Counted from the stretch's first letter, positions 7,032 to 16,205 are shown. The stretch: 64,000 nucleotides of DNA from Bordetella genomosp. 10 (GCF_002261225.1 NZ_NEVM01000002.1:1529391-1593390); one strand, 5' to 3'. Program-made: numbers and translations. Notes: generated from the sequence alone by a model not told the origin.

Positions 7032-9329
7032 ATGGCATTTCCCGGACTGAAGTACGCTTCGTCCGGCCTGCTCGCCGCGCTACGCGCGGGTTCCCGTCTG
7101 GGACGCAGGCCCGGTAAGAAGAACGGCAAGATCCCGCCCTCGCCCGCCGAGGCGGCCGCCCAGGAGGCGGCCGAGGCGCCGGCGTCTCCCGTGGCGTCCC
7201 TGGCGCCGCTGACCGAAATCATCAGCGGCTACCTGGACAAGAAGGACGTCGAGCGCGTGCGTGAAGCCTATCGCTTCGCCGACCAGGCCCATCTCGGACA
7301 ATTCCGCGCCAGCGGCGCGCCGTACATCTCCCATCCCATCGCCGTCACGGAAATCTGCGCCGGCTGGAAGCTCGACGCCAACGCGCTGTCCGCGGCGCTG
7401 CTGCACGACGTCATCGAAGACCAGGACGTCACCAAGGCCGAGCTGGCGGAGCGCTTCAACCCCGAAGTGGCCGAACTGGTCGACGGCCTGTCCAAGCTGG
7501 ACCGGCTGGACTTCGCCACCAAGGCCGAACAGCAGGCCGAGAGCTTCCGCAAGATGCTCCTGGCGATGGCGCGCGACGTGCGCGTCATCCTGATCAAGCT
7601 GGCCGACCGCGTGCACAACATGCGCACGCTGGACGCGGTGACGCCCGAAAAGCGCCGCCGCATCGCGCGCGAGACGCTGGACATCTATGCGCCCATCGCC
7701 CATCGCCTGGGCCTGAACCTGCTGTTCCGCGAGTTGCAGGACCTGTGCTTCGCCGCCATGTACCCCAACCGTTACCAGGTGCTGTACAAGGCCGTGCTGT
7801 CCGCGCGCGGCAACCGGCGCGAAGTGATCGGCAAGATCGCCGACGCGGTGCGCGCGGCGCTGCCGGCCGCCGGCATCGAAGCCGAAGTGACGGGCCGCGA
7901 GAAAACGCTGTACGGCATCTATCGCAAGATGGTCGACCAGAAGAAGACCTTCTCCGAGGTGCTGGACATCTACGGCTTCCGCGTCATCGTGCATACGCTG
8001 CCGGAATGCTATCTGGCGCTGGGCACCCTGCACCAGCTCTACCGGCCGGTCCCCGGCAAGTTCAAGGACTACATCGCCATTCCCAAGGTGAACGGCTACC
8101 AGTCCCTGCACACCACCCTGGTCGGCCCCTACGGCACGCCGGTGGAATTCCAGTTCCGCACGCGCGACATGCATCACGTCGCCGAGGAAGGCGTGGCCTC
8201 GCACTGGCTGTACAAGGGCGCCGACGTATCGCTCAATGACCTGCAGAAGCGCACGCACCAATGGCTGCAGTCGCTGCTGGACATCCAGAGCCAGAACAGC
8301 GATTCGGGCGAATTCCTCGAACACGTCAAGGTCGACCTGTTCCCCGACGCGGTCTACGTCTTCACGCCGCACGGCAAGATCATTTCGCTGCCGCGCGGCG
8401 CGACGCCGGTGGACTTCGCCTACGCGATCCACACCGACATCGGCAACCAGGCCGTGGCCGCCAAGGTCAACAACGAATTCGTGCCCCTGCGCACCGAACT
8501 GGCCAGCGGCGACACGGTGGAAATCGTCACCTCGCCGGCGTCGCGGCCGAACGCGCAGTGGCTCAACTACGTGCGCACCGGTCGCGCGCGCTCGGAAATC
8601 CGCCACTATCTGCGCACGGTCAAGTACGCCGAGTCGGTGGTGTTCGGCGAGCGCCTGCTGAGCCAGGCCTTGCAGGAACTGCACCTGCAACTCCCCTCGC
8701 CCGAGGATCCCAGTTGGGAAAAGCTGGCGCGCAGCACCGGCGCCGCCTCGCGCGACGAAATCCTCGCCGACATCGGCCTGGGCAAGCGCCTGGCCGCCGT
8801 CGTCGCGCGCCGCTTCGGGCCCGAGCACGACCTGATAGCCACCACCGCCGGCGTCGTCGACGAGATCACCGCGGCCCGCGCCGCGCCCATCCTCATCCAG
8901 GGCAACGAAGGCCAGGCCGTGCAACTGGCGCCTTGCTGCGGTCCGTTGCCGGGCGACGCCATCATCGCCGGCATGCGGCTGGGCCATGGGCTGGTGGTCC
9001 ACACCGCCGACTGTCCCGTCGCCGCGCGGCAACGCACGCGCGAGCCGGAGCGCTGGATCAACGTGGCCTGGGACACCCAGACCGCCAAGCACCTGTCGAC
9101 GCGGCTGGACATCGTCACGCGCAACGAACGCGGCGTGCTGGGCCGCCTGGCCGCCGAGATCACGGCGACGGACGCCAATATCGTGCACGTCACCATGCAC
9201 GACGACGCGGTGGCGACCGTCTCCCTGCACCTGACGGTGCAGGTGGACAGCCGCAAGCACCTGGCGCAGGTCATCCGCGCCATCCGCCACGTGCCGCAGG
9301 TGCAGAAGATCGTCCGAGTAAAGGGCTAA
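7032..9329 (+). CDS. spoT: Bifunctional (p)ppGpp synthetase/hydrolase (SpoT/Rel family)
   Basis: A 765-residue protein from the ATG at 7032. A GTG at 7023 is in frame, but GGGGGTGG at 7018-7025 is better placed as the ribosome site for 7032. Domain order: a short basic/Ala-rich N-terminal extension (to about 60); an HD hydrolase domain with SHPIAV and LLHDVIED; the synthetase domain with GREKTLYGIYRKM (RxKD-type bifunctional loop), DIYGFRVIV, and KDYIAIPKVNGYQSLHTT; a TGS domain (VYVFTPHGKI); a central helical region with CCGPLPGD; and a C-terminal ACT domain. Both the HD pair and synthetase residues are intact, so both making and breaking (p)ppGpp are expected. The stop is followed 3 nt later by that of the convergent regulator. 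Confidence 0.95.
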   Translation: MAFPGLKYASSGLLAALRAGSRLGRRPGKKNGKIPPSPAEAAAQEAAEAPASPVASLAPLTEIISGYLDKKDVERVREAYRFADQAHLGQFRASGAPYISHPIAVTEICAGWKLDANALSAALLHDVIEDQDVTKAELAERFNPEVAELVDGLSKLDRLDFATKAEQQAESFRKMLLAMARDVRVILIKLADRVHNMRTLDAVTPEKRRRIARETLDIYAPIAHRLGLNLLFRELQDLCFAAMYPNRYQVLYKAVLSARGNRREVIGKIADAVRAALPAAGIEAEVTGREKTLYGIYRKMVDQKKTFSEVLDIYGFRVIVHTLPECYLALGTLHQLYRPVPGKFKDYIAIPKVNGYQSLHTTLVGPYGTPVEFQFRTRDMHHVAEEGVASHWLYKGADVSLNDLQKRTHQWLQSLLDIQSQNSDSGEFLEHVKVDLFPDAVYVFTPHGKIISLPRGATPVDFAYAIHTDIGNQAVAAKVNNEFVPLRTELASGDTVEIVTSPASRPNAQWLNYVRTGRARSEIRHYLRTVKYAESVVFGERLLSQALQELHLQLPSPEDPSWEKLARSTGAASRDEILADIGLGKRLAAVVARRFGPEHDLIATTAGVVDEITAARAAPILIQGNEGQAVQLAPCCGPLPGDAIIAGMRLGHGLVVHTADCPVAARQRTREPERWINVAWDTQTAKHLSTRLDIVTRNERGVLGRLAAEITATDANIVHVTMHDDAVATVSLHLTVQVDSRKHLAQVIRAIRHVPQVQKIVRVKG

Positions 9330-9355
9330 GGGCTAAGGGCTTGGGCTAAGGGGCT
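9323..9355. repeat. GGGCTAA heptamer repeats at a convergent gene junction
   Basis: The junction between spoT and the convergent regulator reads as tandem GGGCTAA, GGGCTAA, GGGCTT, GGGCTAA, GGGGCT. The repeats supply the stop codons of both genes (TAA at 9327-9329 on plus, TAG at 9335-9333 on minus). Copy-number changes would alter the C-terminus of either protein. Confidence 0.6.
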
Positions 9356-10070
9356 GGGAGCCTGGCGTGTCCAGGCCCAGCCCGGGCGCGATATCCAGGG
9401 TTTCGCGCAATCCCGTCCACCCTTGCGGCGTCACCTGCACTGCCCGGGAATTCCGGTGGCGGCGCAGCCATCCCTTCTCGCACAGCAAGGCGGTGAATTG
9501 CACGCCCAGGGGGCCGGCCAGGTGATGCCGCCGTTCGGTCCAGTCCAGGCAGGCGCGCGCCAGGCCGCGCGCCGTCGGCTTGATTGACGTCATATCCAAA
9601 CCCATGCCGGCGAACCAGGCGGCGCCTTCGGGCGTAACCTCGAATTGCTTGCCTGGGCCCGCGGCCAGGTAGCCACGCGCCAGCAAGGCCTGGGCGATGG
9701 CCACGCCCACGCTGCCCGCCAGGTGGTCGTAGCAGCAACGGGCGAATTGCAACGCTTGCGCCTCGCGGCCGAGCGGTTTGCGCCGCGCGGGCGCGAGCGG
9801 AACGATGGCCGCCAACTGCTCCAGCGCCACGGCCACGTGCGCGCCCGCCAGGCGGTAGTACCGATGCCTGCCCTCGGTCTCGACGGCCAGCATACCGCCG
9901 GCCAGCAGCTTGCCCAGGTGCGAACTGGCCGTCTGCGGCGTCACCGTGGCGGCATAGGCCAGCTCGCCGGCGGGACGCGCGCGGCCATCCGTCAACAGCA
10001 TGAGCATGGCGGCGCGCGCCGGGTCCGCGATCAAGTGCGCGACACGGGCAACGTCCGGTTCCGTCATCAT
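9333..10070 (-). CDS. ArsR-type winged-helix transcriptional regulator
   Basis: A 245-residue regulator from the ATG at 10070, preceded 7 nt upstream by AAGGAGG. The N-terminal third is a winged helix-turn-helix of the ArsR kind: LIADPARAAMLMLL, TPQTASSHLGKLLAGGML, and a wing with GRHRYYRL. The C-terminal part (about 110-245) has no CxC metal motif that I can recognise; it ends in the heptamer-repeat-encoded tail QPLSPSP. It is divergent from an MFS exporter, with a perfect 24 bp palindrome in between, so it probably represses that exporter and responds to its substrate. The ligand is unknown. Confidence 0.85.
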   Translation of the reverse strand: MMTEPDVARVAHLIADPARAAMLMLLTDGRARPAGELAYAATVTPQTASSHLGKLLAGGMLAVETEGRHRYYRLAGAHVAVALEQLAAIVPLAPARRKPLGREAQALQFARCCYDHLAGSVGVAIAQALLARGYLAAGPGKQFEVTPEGAAWFAGMGLDMTSIKPTARGLARACLDWTERRHHLAGPLGVQFTALLCEKGWLRRHRNSRAVQVTPQGWTGLRETLDIAPGLGLDTPGSQPLSPSP

Positions 10071-10130
10071 CTCGGCCTCCTTCTTCCCGTCTTCAATGAC
10101 GCGGCCACGATAGCACCGCGCTTCCATCGC

Positions 10131-10154
10131 ATGATTCGATGCCCATCGAATCAT
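10131..10154. promoter_or_regulatory. Perfect 24 bp palindrome, candidate operator
   Basis: ATGATTCGATG (10131-10141), CC, CATCGAATCAT (10144-10154): 11 bp arms, exact. It lies 60 nt upstream of the regulator start and 160 nt upstream of the exporter start, the expected place for an operator shared by a divergent repressor/exporter pair. Confidence 0.65.
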
Positions 10155-10315
10155 CGGGGCTGCCCGTTTTCCTAGACTTGTTTCCAGGCCCTGCTTGTCT
10201 CCAGGCCCTTGCCCGCGGCCGCTATCCGGCAGAGGTCCTTGTCCGCGGCCTTTTGCGCCGCCCCGGCTCTCGCGCCGCGCGCATCGCCCCCGCCGCATCT
10301 TCCAAAGGAAACCCC

Positions 10316-11758
10316 ATGCGCAGCCCCGCTGCCTCCGACTCTTCCCTCTCCTGCCCGGGCGCGCCGCCCGTCGCGCCGGACAGCCAGGCCCGCCGCGTCC
10401 TGGCGGCGACCAGCGTCAGCTATGTCATCGTCATCCTGGACATCTCCATCGTCAACGTGGCGCTGAACAATCTCTCCTTGGCGTTCGGGGCAGGCATCGC
10501 CAGCCTGCAATGGGTGATGAACGCCTACACGCTGATGTTCGCGAGCCTGCTGCTGACGGGCGGCGCGCTGGGCGACCGCTGGGGCGCGCGCCGGGTCTAT
10601 CTGGCCGGACTGGGCTTGTTCATGCTGGCGTCGTCGGCGTGCGCCATGGCCGCCACGCTGCCCGTGCTGATCGGCGCGCGCGCCCTGCAGGGCATGGGCG
10701 CGGCGCTGCTGGTGCCGTGCTCGCTCAAGCTCATCCACCAGGCCTGCCCCGCCGCCGCACAACGCGCGCGGGCGATCGGGATATGGGCCGGCCTGGGCGG
10801 CATTGCCATGGCCGCCGGTCCGCTGGCCGGCGGCCTGCTGATCCACTGGCTGGATTGGCGCGCGCTGTTCCTGGTCAACGTTCCCATCTGCCTGGCGGGG
10901 ATGGCGATGGCCTGGGGCATCGCGCGGGATCCCGCGCAGGCCGAGGCGCCCCGGTCTCCCGGGCGCCTGGACCTGGCCGGCCTGGCCTGCGGCGTCGTCG
11001 CATTGGGCGCCACCATCGGCGTCCTGATCGAGGGGCGCGTCCTGGGCTGGACGTCGGCGCCCATGCTTGCCGGCGCGGCGTTATGCGTCACGGCATGGAC
11101 GATCCTGCTGCGCGTCGAAACGCGGCACCCCGCTCCCATGCTGCCGCCACGCTTGTTCCGCGACGGCCTGTTCTCCGCTTCGGTCCATGTTTCCCTGGTG
11201 TCGGCCTTCGCGTTCTACGGCCTGTTGTTCGTGATCAGCCTCTACTACCAGCAGGCGCGCGGCTACACGCCCCTGCATGCCGGGCTGGTCCTCCTGCCCA
11301 TGACGGCGATGGTCGGCGTCGGCAATATGAGCGCCAGCCCGCTGGCCGCGCGCCATGGCCGTAAATGGCCCATGATTGCCGCCCTGGCCGGCTATGCCGG
11401 CGGCGCCGCCGGCCTGGGGCTGGGCCTCGCGCTGGCGAACGCCGCCCTCACCGTGCCGTCCCTGCTGGTCATCGGCCTGGCGGCCGGCATCATCACGCCC
11501 CTGGCCACCGCGCCCGCGCTGGAAACCGTCCCCCCGCAAGGCGCCGGCGTGGCGGCGGCGGTCCTGAATACCGGCCGGCAAACCGGTGCGGCCCTGGGGG
11601 TGGCGATTTTCGGGACCGTCCTGGGCGCCGTCCCGCCGATCGAATCGGGCATGCGCGCCGCGCTGGGACTGGTCGTGGCGGCGTCCGCCGCCACGATTCC
11701 CGTCTGGTGGCGCGCGCTCAGGCCGGGCGCGCGCGGACCACGGGATGGCCTTAGCTGA
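10316..11758 (+). CDS. MFS drug-type exporter, DHA2 (14-TMS, EmrB/QacA) family
   Basis: A 480-residue transporter from the ATG at 10316 (AAAGGAAACCCC before it); frames starting earlier at 10139 run through the operator region and are unlikely. It has many hydrophobic segments, motif A as GALGDRWGARRVYLAG in the loop between helices 2 and 3, and the ALQGMGAALLVP motif characteristic of drug-proton antiporters. DHA2 members have 14 helices and export hydrophobic or cationic compounds. The last 8 nt overlap tail-to-tail with glnQ. Control by the divergent ArsR-type regulator is likely. The substrate is not predictable. Confidence 0.88.
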   Translation: MRSPAASDSSLSCPGAPPVAPDSQARRVLAATSVSYVIVILDISIVNVALNNLSLAFGAGIASLQWVMNAYTLMFASLLLTGGALGDRWGARRVYLAGLGLFMLASSACAMAATLPVLIGARALQGMGAALLVPCSLKLIHQACPAAAQRARAIGIWAGLGGIAMAAGPLAGGLLIHWLDWRALFLVNVPICLAGMAMAWGIARDPAQAEAPRSPGRLDLAGLACGVVALGATIGVLIEGRVLGWTSAPMLAGAALCVTAWTILLRVETRHPAPMLPPRLFRDGLFSASVHVSLVSAFAFYGLLFVISLYYQQARGYTPLHAGLVLLPMTAMVGVGNMSASPLAARHGRKWPMIAALAGYAGGAAGLGLGLALANAALTVPSLLVIGLAAGIITPLATAPALETVPPQGAGVAAAVLNTGRQTGAALGVAIFGTVLGAVPPIESGMRAALGLVVAASAATIPVWWRALRPGARGPRDGLS

Positions 11759-12479
11759 CGTGCTGGAGGAAGTCCTTCAGCCGCTGGCTGGGCGGATTGG
11801 ACAACAGTTCCTGGGGCGGCCCGTCATGGGCCACCCGGCCGCCATCGATGAAGATCAGGCGGCTGCCGACCTTGCGCGCGAATTCCATCTCGTGGGTCAC
11901 GACCACCATGGTCATCCCTTCTTCCGCGAGATCGCGCATGACCTTCAGCACTTCGTGCCGCAGCTCCGGATCCAGCGCCGAGGTCGGCTCGTCGAACAGC
12001 ATCAGCTTGGGCTTGATCGCCAGCGCGCGCGCGATGGCCACCCGCTGCTGCTGGCCTCCGGACAGCTCGGAGGGATAGTGCCCCATGCGTTCGGACAAGC
12101 CCACCTTGGCCAGCAGGGCCTCGGCTTCGGCGCGCGCCTCGTCGCGCGACGTGCCGCGCGTATGGATCGGGCCGAACATGACGTTCTCCAGCGCGGTCAA
12201 CTGGGGAAAGAGATTGAACTGCTGGAACACCATCCCCGCTTCGCGGCGGATTTCGCGGATCTCCGCCGGCGTGCCCTTGACGCTCAGGCCGTCGACCAGC
12301 AGATCGCCCTCCTCGATGGTTTCCAGCACGTTGATACAGCGCAGGAAGGTCGACTTGCCGGAGCCCGACGGCCCCACGACCACCACCACTTCCCCGGTGT
12401 CGATGTTCAGGCTGATGTCGCGCAGCACGATCGATTCGCCGAACTTCTTGGAGACATTCTGGAATTCAACCATGCTCAT
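11751..12479 (-). CDS. glnQ: Glutamine ABC transporter ATP-binding protein
   Basis: A 242-residue polar amino acid ABC ATPase. Walker [10 protein letters not shown] at 36-44, signature LSGGQQQR at 139-146, Walker B LMLFDE at 159-164 and the H-loop VVTHEM are all intact. Its start overlaps the permease stop by 4 nt, which suggests translational coupling. With GlnP and GlnH it forms an inner-membrane importer driven by ATP. The 3' end overlaps the MFS gene on the other strand by 8 nt. Confidence 0.94.
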   Translation of the reverse strand: MSMVEFQNVSKKFGESIVLRDISLNIDTGEVVVVVGPSGSGKSTFLRCINVLETIEEGDLLVDGLSVKGTPAEIREIRREAGMVFQQFNLFPQLTALENVMFGPIHTRGTSRDEARAEAEALLAKVGLSERMGHYPSELSGGQQQRVAIARALAIKPKLMLFDEPTSALDPELRHEVLKVMRDLAEEGMTMVVVTHEMEFARKVGSRLIFIDGGRVAHDGPPQELLSNPPSQRLKDFLQHVS

Positions 12480-13147
12480 AGTATGCGCATCCTTTTCTCG
12501 ACGATCCGCAGGGTCAGCGCGATCAAGCCCGTCAGGATCAGGTAGATGATGGCCACGGCGGACCAGATTTCAACCGCGCGGAAATTGCTGGCCATGATTT
12601 CCTGGCCCTGCCGCGTCAGCTCGGCCACGCCGATCACGATGAACAAGGACGAATCCTTGAGACTGATGATGCACTGGTTGCCCAGCGGCGGGATCATGCG
12701 GCGCACCGCCACCGGCCCGATGATGTGCGTCAGGATCTTGTGGAACGGCAGGCCCATCGCCTGGCCCGCTTCCCGCAGGCCCTTGCTGACCGACAACAGC
12801 GCGCCGCGCACGATTTCCGCGATGTAGGCGCCCGAGTTGATCATCAGCGTGCCGATGGCCGCCCATTCGGCGTCCACCCGCAAGCCGTCGATCAATAAGG
12901 GCAGCGCGAAATAGATGAACATCACTTGCACGACGATCGGCGTGCCGCGGATGACCGCCACGTAGATCTGGGCGATCACGGACAGCACGATGCCGCCGTA
13001 GGCGCGCGCGACACCCGCCAGCGCGCCCAGCACGAAGCCGCCAAGCAGGCCCCAGAAGGTGATCTTGACGGTCATCAGCGTCCCGTCAAGCAGATTGGGC
13101 AAGGCCGCCCAGATGACGGAGCTATCGAAATTCACAGGCATCCCCAT
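12476..13147 (-). CDS. glnP: Glutamine ABC transporter permease
   Basis: A 223-residue inner-membrane permease with about five helices. It closely follows E. coli Gln[34 protein letters not shown] (the EAA-type loop contacting GlnQ follows as [11 protein letters not shown]) and [18 protein letters not shown] are recognisable. The ATG at 13147 was taken; a second ATG two codons later (13141) is equally possible. It is coupled to glnQ by a 4 nt overlap and separated by 151 nt from glnH, enough for a differential-expression signal between binding protein and membrane parts. Confidence 0.94.
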   Translation of the reverse strand: MGMPVNFDSSVIWAALPNLLDGTLMTVKITFWGLLGGFVLGALAGVARAYGGIVLSVIAQIYVAVIRGTPIVVQVMFIYFALPLLIDGLRVDAEWAAIGTLMINSGAYIAEIVRGALLSVSKGLREAGQAMGLPFHKILTHIIGPVAVRRMIPPLGNQCIISLKDSSLFIVIGVAELTRQGQEIMASNFRAVEIWSAVAIIYLILTGLIALTLRIVEKRMRIL

Positions 13148-13298
13148 GTAAGGCGCTCACGCGGCCCCGCTCTGTCCCGCGCCATCGCGGACAAAGAAGC
13201 GCCGGCGAACGCCGTATCTTGAATGAATCCACCGCTGTCCGGCCAAGGAGGTCAGGCGCCGGAATGGCAGCGGCGGTGCGTCGGAAACGGCAGCGGGC

Positions 13299-14054
13299 TC
13301 AGGGCTTCTTGCCGAACCACTTGGCGTAGATGGCGTCGTATTGGCCATTGGACTTGAGCGTGGCCAGGGCCTTGTTGACCTGCGGCACCAGGTCGCTGCC
13401 CTTGGGGAAGGCGATGCCGTAGAACTCTCCGCTCTTCACGTTGCCCGCCACCTTGACCCGGCCCTTGCCGGCGGTGTTGGCGTAATACAGCACGTTGGGG
13501 GTGTCGTGCACCGCGGCGTCGACCCGGCCCGTCGCCAGTTCCAGATAGGCGTTGTCGATGTTGGGGAACAGCTTGAGCTTGGCGTCGGGCACCTGGGCCT
13601 TGAGGAAGTCCACGGTCGAGGTGCCCGTCTTGACCGCCACGTTCTTGCCGGCCAGGTCCTGCGCGGTCTTGATGGTGTTGTTCTTCTCGCCGACCAGGAT
13701 GGTCAGGCCGCTCTCGTAGTACGGATCCGAAAAATCGATGACCTGCTTGCGATCGTCGCGGATGGTGATGCCCGCCAGCGCCACGTCGATGTTCCGGGTC
13801 TGCAGGCCGGGGATGATGCCGTTGAAATCCATGGGCTGCAGCCGGTAGTTCAGGTTCAGCTCCTTGGCGATGGCCGCCCACAGCTCGATGTCGAAGCCCG
13901 TATAGGCGTTGCCCTGCTTGAATTCGAACGGCACGAAGGCGGTGTCGGTCGCGACCACCAGTTGCTTGCCCGACTGCGCGGCGGCCGGCGCGGCCGCGGC
14001 GAACCAGGTGACGGACAGGACGGCCAAAGCGGCAGCGATTTTTCGTTTGAGCAT
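13299..14054 (-). CDS. glnH: Periplasmic glutamine-binding protein
   Basis: A 251-residue type 3 solute-binding protein. The signal peptide runs to AAAQ (about residue 26), and the mature protein starts [18 protein letters not shown], close to E. coli GlnH throughout ([64 protein letters not shown]). The start at 14054 is supported by AAGGAGG 7 nt upstream; an in-frame earlier ATG (14141) would spoil the signal peptide. It binds glutamine in the periplasm and delivers it to GlnP/GlnQ. Confidence 0.95.
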   Translation of the reverse strand: MLKRKIAAALAVLSVTWFAAAAPAAAQSGKQLVVATDTAFVPFEFKQGNAYTGFDIELWAAIAKELNLNYRLQPMDFNGIIPGLQTRNIDVALAGITIRDDRKQVIDFSDPYYESGLTILVGEKNNTIKTAQDLAGKNVAVKTGTSTVDFLKAQVPDAKLKLFPNIDNAYLELATGRVDAAVHDTPNVLYYANTAGKGRVKVAGNVKSGEFYGIAFPKGSDLVPQVNKALATLKSNGQYDAIYAKWFGKKP

Positions 14055-14434
14055 GGGGTAAACCTCCTTGGTGGGGAATGGAGCGCGGCCCGGATCACGG
14101 TGCCGGCAAAAGCACCGAAGCGGGGCCAGAGCCGAATTCATCTTAACTCAGGTGCCCCGCTGAGTGACTTTTTTGCCCATATGGATCCATACAAACGCAA
14201 AACGCTTCAACGGGCGCGACGCCCCCGTCAAACCCACGCAAAAAACCGGGCGGACAGACGCACGCGATGTCGAGTCCCGGGCGGTCGGGCCTATGGTTCG
14301 GGCCGCATTGAAATCGATGGACGCGACGCTCCGTGCCGCGACGCCGGGTCGCGCGCAACGGCGCCGCGCGAGGTCCGGAGATCGGAGCCGGCCTCGGCGG
14401 CGCTTTCAGGATTCAGGTTTCAGCCTTCAGGCTT
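14055..14434. other. Gene-free region upstream of glnH and downstream of the ankyrin gene
   Basis: This 380 nt gap holds the glnH promoter. A short dyad ACTCAG-N8-CTGAGT lies at 14146-14165, with a weak TAAGAT -10 candidate on the minus strand at 14145-14140 and a T-tract (14169-14174). A 10 bp palindrome ATGGATCCAT is at 14181-14190. A 102-codon open frame on the plus strand (14164-14472) overlaps the ankyrin gene end and lacks any recognised feature; I do not call it. Confidence 0.45.
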
Positions 14435-15298
14435 TCAGTGCTTGGGCGGGTCGTCGTAGGAATTCAGCTTGACGCCGGACACGCCGCCCAGCGTGGGACC
14501 ATCGCCGGCGGGCTGGCTGGACGGCGCGGCGGACGGCGCCGGCGTGGACGCGGCGGGTTGCGCCACGGTGTCCGCCGCGGGCGCGGCCTCGTTGCCGGCC
14601 GGCGGCGACGCCGACGCGCGCGGGGGATGGTAGTTCCTGGCCGCCTGGTCCAGCCACTGCGCCAGCGATTCCTGCTTCGCGGATCGCGCCCAGGCGGCGG
14701 CATCCAGGCCGGCCAGGCTGCGATTGGTCGGGTCCGCGCCCGCATCCAGCAGCAATTGCGCCATCTCGCGGCTGCCCGAACGGCCCGCCATCATCAAGGG
14801 CGTGGTGCCGTCGGGCCCCGGCGCGTTGACGATGGCCTGCTTGGACAGCAGCAACTTGGCGGTTTCCACCTGTCCCGTGGAAGCCGCGTAGTGCAGCGGC
14901 GTCCAGCCCAGGCGATTGACCTGGGCGCCGCGCGCGATCAGCGCCTCGGCGCGCTTGGTCTCGCCCTTGAGCGCCAGGTACATGAGCGGCGTTTCGTCGC
15001 TGCCGTTGGTGGCGTTCACGTCGGTGCGGGGATCGGCCGCCAGCAGGTCGAAGACCTTCCAGGCCCCGTCCCGCACCGCCTGCATGAGGGCGGGCTGGCC
15101 GCGGTTCTTCTGGTTCGGGTTCCATCCGGACGCCAGCAGGTCCTTCATCTCGCCGGTATTGTCGTTGGCGACATAGATCCAGGCGTCGGCCGGCCGCGCC
15201 GCCTCGGCCGTGGGCGCCGCGGTGAAGGCGCAGGCCAGCGTCAGTCCCAGGCCGGCGAGCGCGCGATCCACGCGATAGGAAGTACGGTAGCGGTTCAT
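14435..15298 (-). CDS. Exported ankyrin-repeat protein
   Basis: A 287-residue protein from the ATG at 15298, with GGAGGGG 7 nt upstream. The signal peptide (hydrophobic core about 15-30) ends near AEA. Ankyrin repeats follow at about 55-210; several carry the TPL-MxA/HYAA and LLLxxGA signatures (DETPLMYLALKG, WTPLHYAASTG, TTPLMMAGRSG). The C-terminal 75 residues are Ala/Pro-rich and likely disordered. Periplasmic ankyrin proteins usually bind and protect partner proteins; the partner here is unknown. Its promoter region carries six tandem copies of a 14 bp AT-rich unit, so expression may vary with repeat number. Confidence 0.85.
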   Translation of the reverse strand: MNRYRTSYRVDRALAGLGLTLACAFTAAPTAEAARPADAWIYVANDNTGEMKDLLASGWNPNQKNRGQPALMQAVRDGAWKVFDLLAADPRTDVNATNGSDETPLMYLALKGETKRAEALIARGAQVNRLGWTPLHYAASTGQVETAKLLLSKQAIVNAPGPDGTTPLMMAGRSGSREMAQLLLDAGADPTNRSLAGLDAAAWARSAKQESLAQWLDQAARNYHPPRASASPPAGNEAAPAADTVAQPAASTPAPSAAPSSQPAGDGPTLGGVSGVKLNSYDDPPKH

Positions 15299-15357
15299 GG
15301 ACGGCCCCTCCTGCAAGGCGGACGCCGCCGCCCGGTCAGGCGCGGCGCGATGGGTTT

Positions 15358-15441
15358 GTTTTAAGAACTTGCTTTAAAGAATTTACTTTAAAGAGCTTAC
15401 TTTAAATAATTCACTTTAAATAATCTACTTTAGATTATTTC
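15358..15441. repeat. Six tandem copies of a 14 bp AT-rich unit
   Basis: Units start at 15358, 15372, 15386, 15400, 15414 and 15428, an exact 14 nt period. The consensus is CTTTAAAGAATTTA; outer copies are more degenerate (GTTTTAAGAACTTG first, CTTTAGATTATTTC last). The array fills the promoter region of the ankyrin gene (its start is at 15298) and runs 7 nt into the last codons of tatD. The composition contrasts sharply with the GC-rich surroundings. Such arrays can vary in copy number by slippage. Confidence 0.85.
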
Positions 15442-16205
15442 ACTATCTTATTGAATAATTTGAAGAAATTATCCGTCGATGCCCGCGCAACATCGGCCAC
15501 GGGTATCCCTTTCAGGTCGGCGATCTTCTCCGCGACGTGGATCACCTTGGACGGGTCGTTGAGCTTGCCGCGATAAGGCACGGGCGCCAGGTAAGGCGAG
15601 TCGGTTTCGATCAGCAGGCGGTCCAGGGGCACCTTGGCCGCCACTTCATGCAGTTGCACCGCGTTCTTGAACGTGACGATGCCGGAGAGTGAAATATAGA
15701 AATCGAGGTCGATGGCGGCCTGCGCCACTTCCCAGGTCTCCGTGAAACAGTGCATGACGCCGCCCGCCTCGGCCGCGTTTTCCTCGCGCATCAGCTTCAG
15801 GGTGTCCTCGGCCGAGCTGCGGGTATGGATGATCAGGGGCAGGCCGGTCTCGCGCGCGGCGCGGATATGGGTGCGGAAGCGCGTGCGCTGCCAGTCCAGC
15901 GGTTCGCTGAGGCGGTAGTAATCCAGGCCGGTCTCGCCGATCGCCACCACCTTGGCATCCTGCGACAGTTCGGCCAGTTCCTCGGCGGTGGGCTCGTGGG
16001 TGTCTTCGTAGTCGGGATGCACGCCCACCGAGGCCCACAGGTTGCGATGCGGCGCCACCAGGTCCATCAGGCCGCGCCATTCCGGCAGGTTGACGCTGAC
16101 CACCAGGGCGTGGGTCACCTGGTTCGCCGCCATGCGGTCGAGGATGGCCGGCAGGTCGGCCGCCAGTTCGGGGAAGTTCAGGTGACAGTGGGAATCGACG
16201 TACAT
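15435..16205 (-). CDS. TatD/YcfH-family metal-dependent hydrolase
   Basis: A 256-residue TIM-barrel hydrolase. Metal ligands are visible: His6 and His8 (SHCH), Glu91 (GETGLDYY), His127 (IIHTRS), His152 (MHCFTE) and Asp202 (ETDSPYLAP). TatD proteins act as 3'-5' DNA exonucleases or D-aminoacyl-tRNA deacylase-like enzymes; the YcfH subgroup is commonly coded next to holB and tmk, as here. Its last codons (NFFKLFNKIVK) are AT-rich and abut the 14 bp repeat array. A 130 nt gap separates it from holB. Confidence 0.93.
   Translation of the reverse strand: MYVDSHCHLNFPELAADLPAILDRMAANQVTHALVVSVNLPEWRGLMDLVAPHRNLWASVGVHPDYEDTHEPTAEELAELSQDAKVVAIGETGLDYYRLSEPLDWQRTRFRTHIRAARETGLPLIIHTRSSAEDTLKLMREENAAEAGGVMHCFTETWEVAQAAIDLDFYISLSGIVTFKNAVQLHEVAAKVPLDRLLIETDSPYLAPVPYRGKLNDPSKVIHVAEKIADLKGIPVADVARASTDNFFKLFNKIVK

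Noticed and set aside
10194..10260. Similar stretches around CCTTGCCCGCGGCC and CCTTGTCCGCGGCC upstream of the MFS start
   Set aside because: Two imperfect copies only, in the leader before the ATG; no clear structure or function could be drawn from them.
14181..14190. Palindrome ATGGATCCAT upstream of glnH
   Set aside because: Ten bases only and containing a common restriction-type hexamer; short palindromes of this size arise by chance.
14164..14472. A 102-codon plus-strand frame upstream of glnH
   Set aside because: No motif, basic low-complexity translation, overlaps the ankyrin gene end and the glnH promoter.
15358..15441. The 14 bp repeats as a CRISPR array
   Set aside because: The units are contiguous with no spacers, far shorter than CRISPR repeats, and no cas genes are near.
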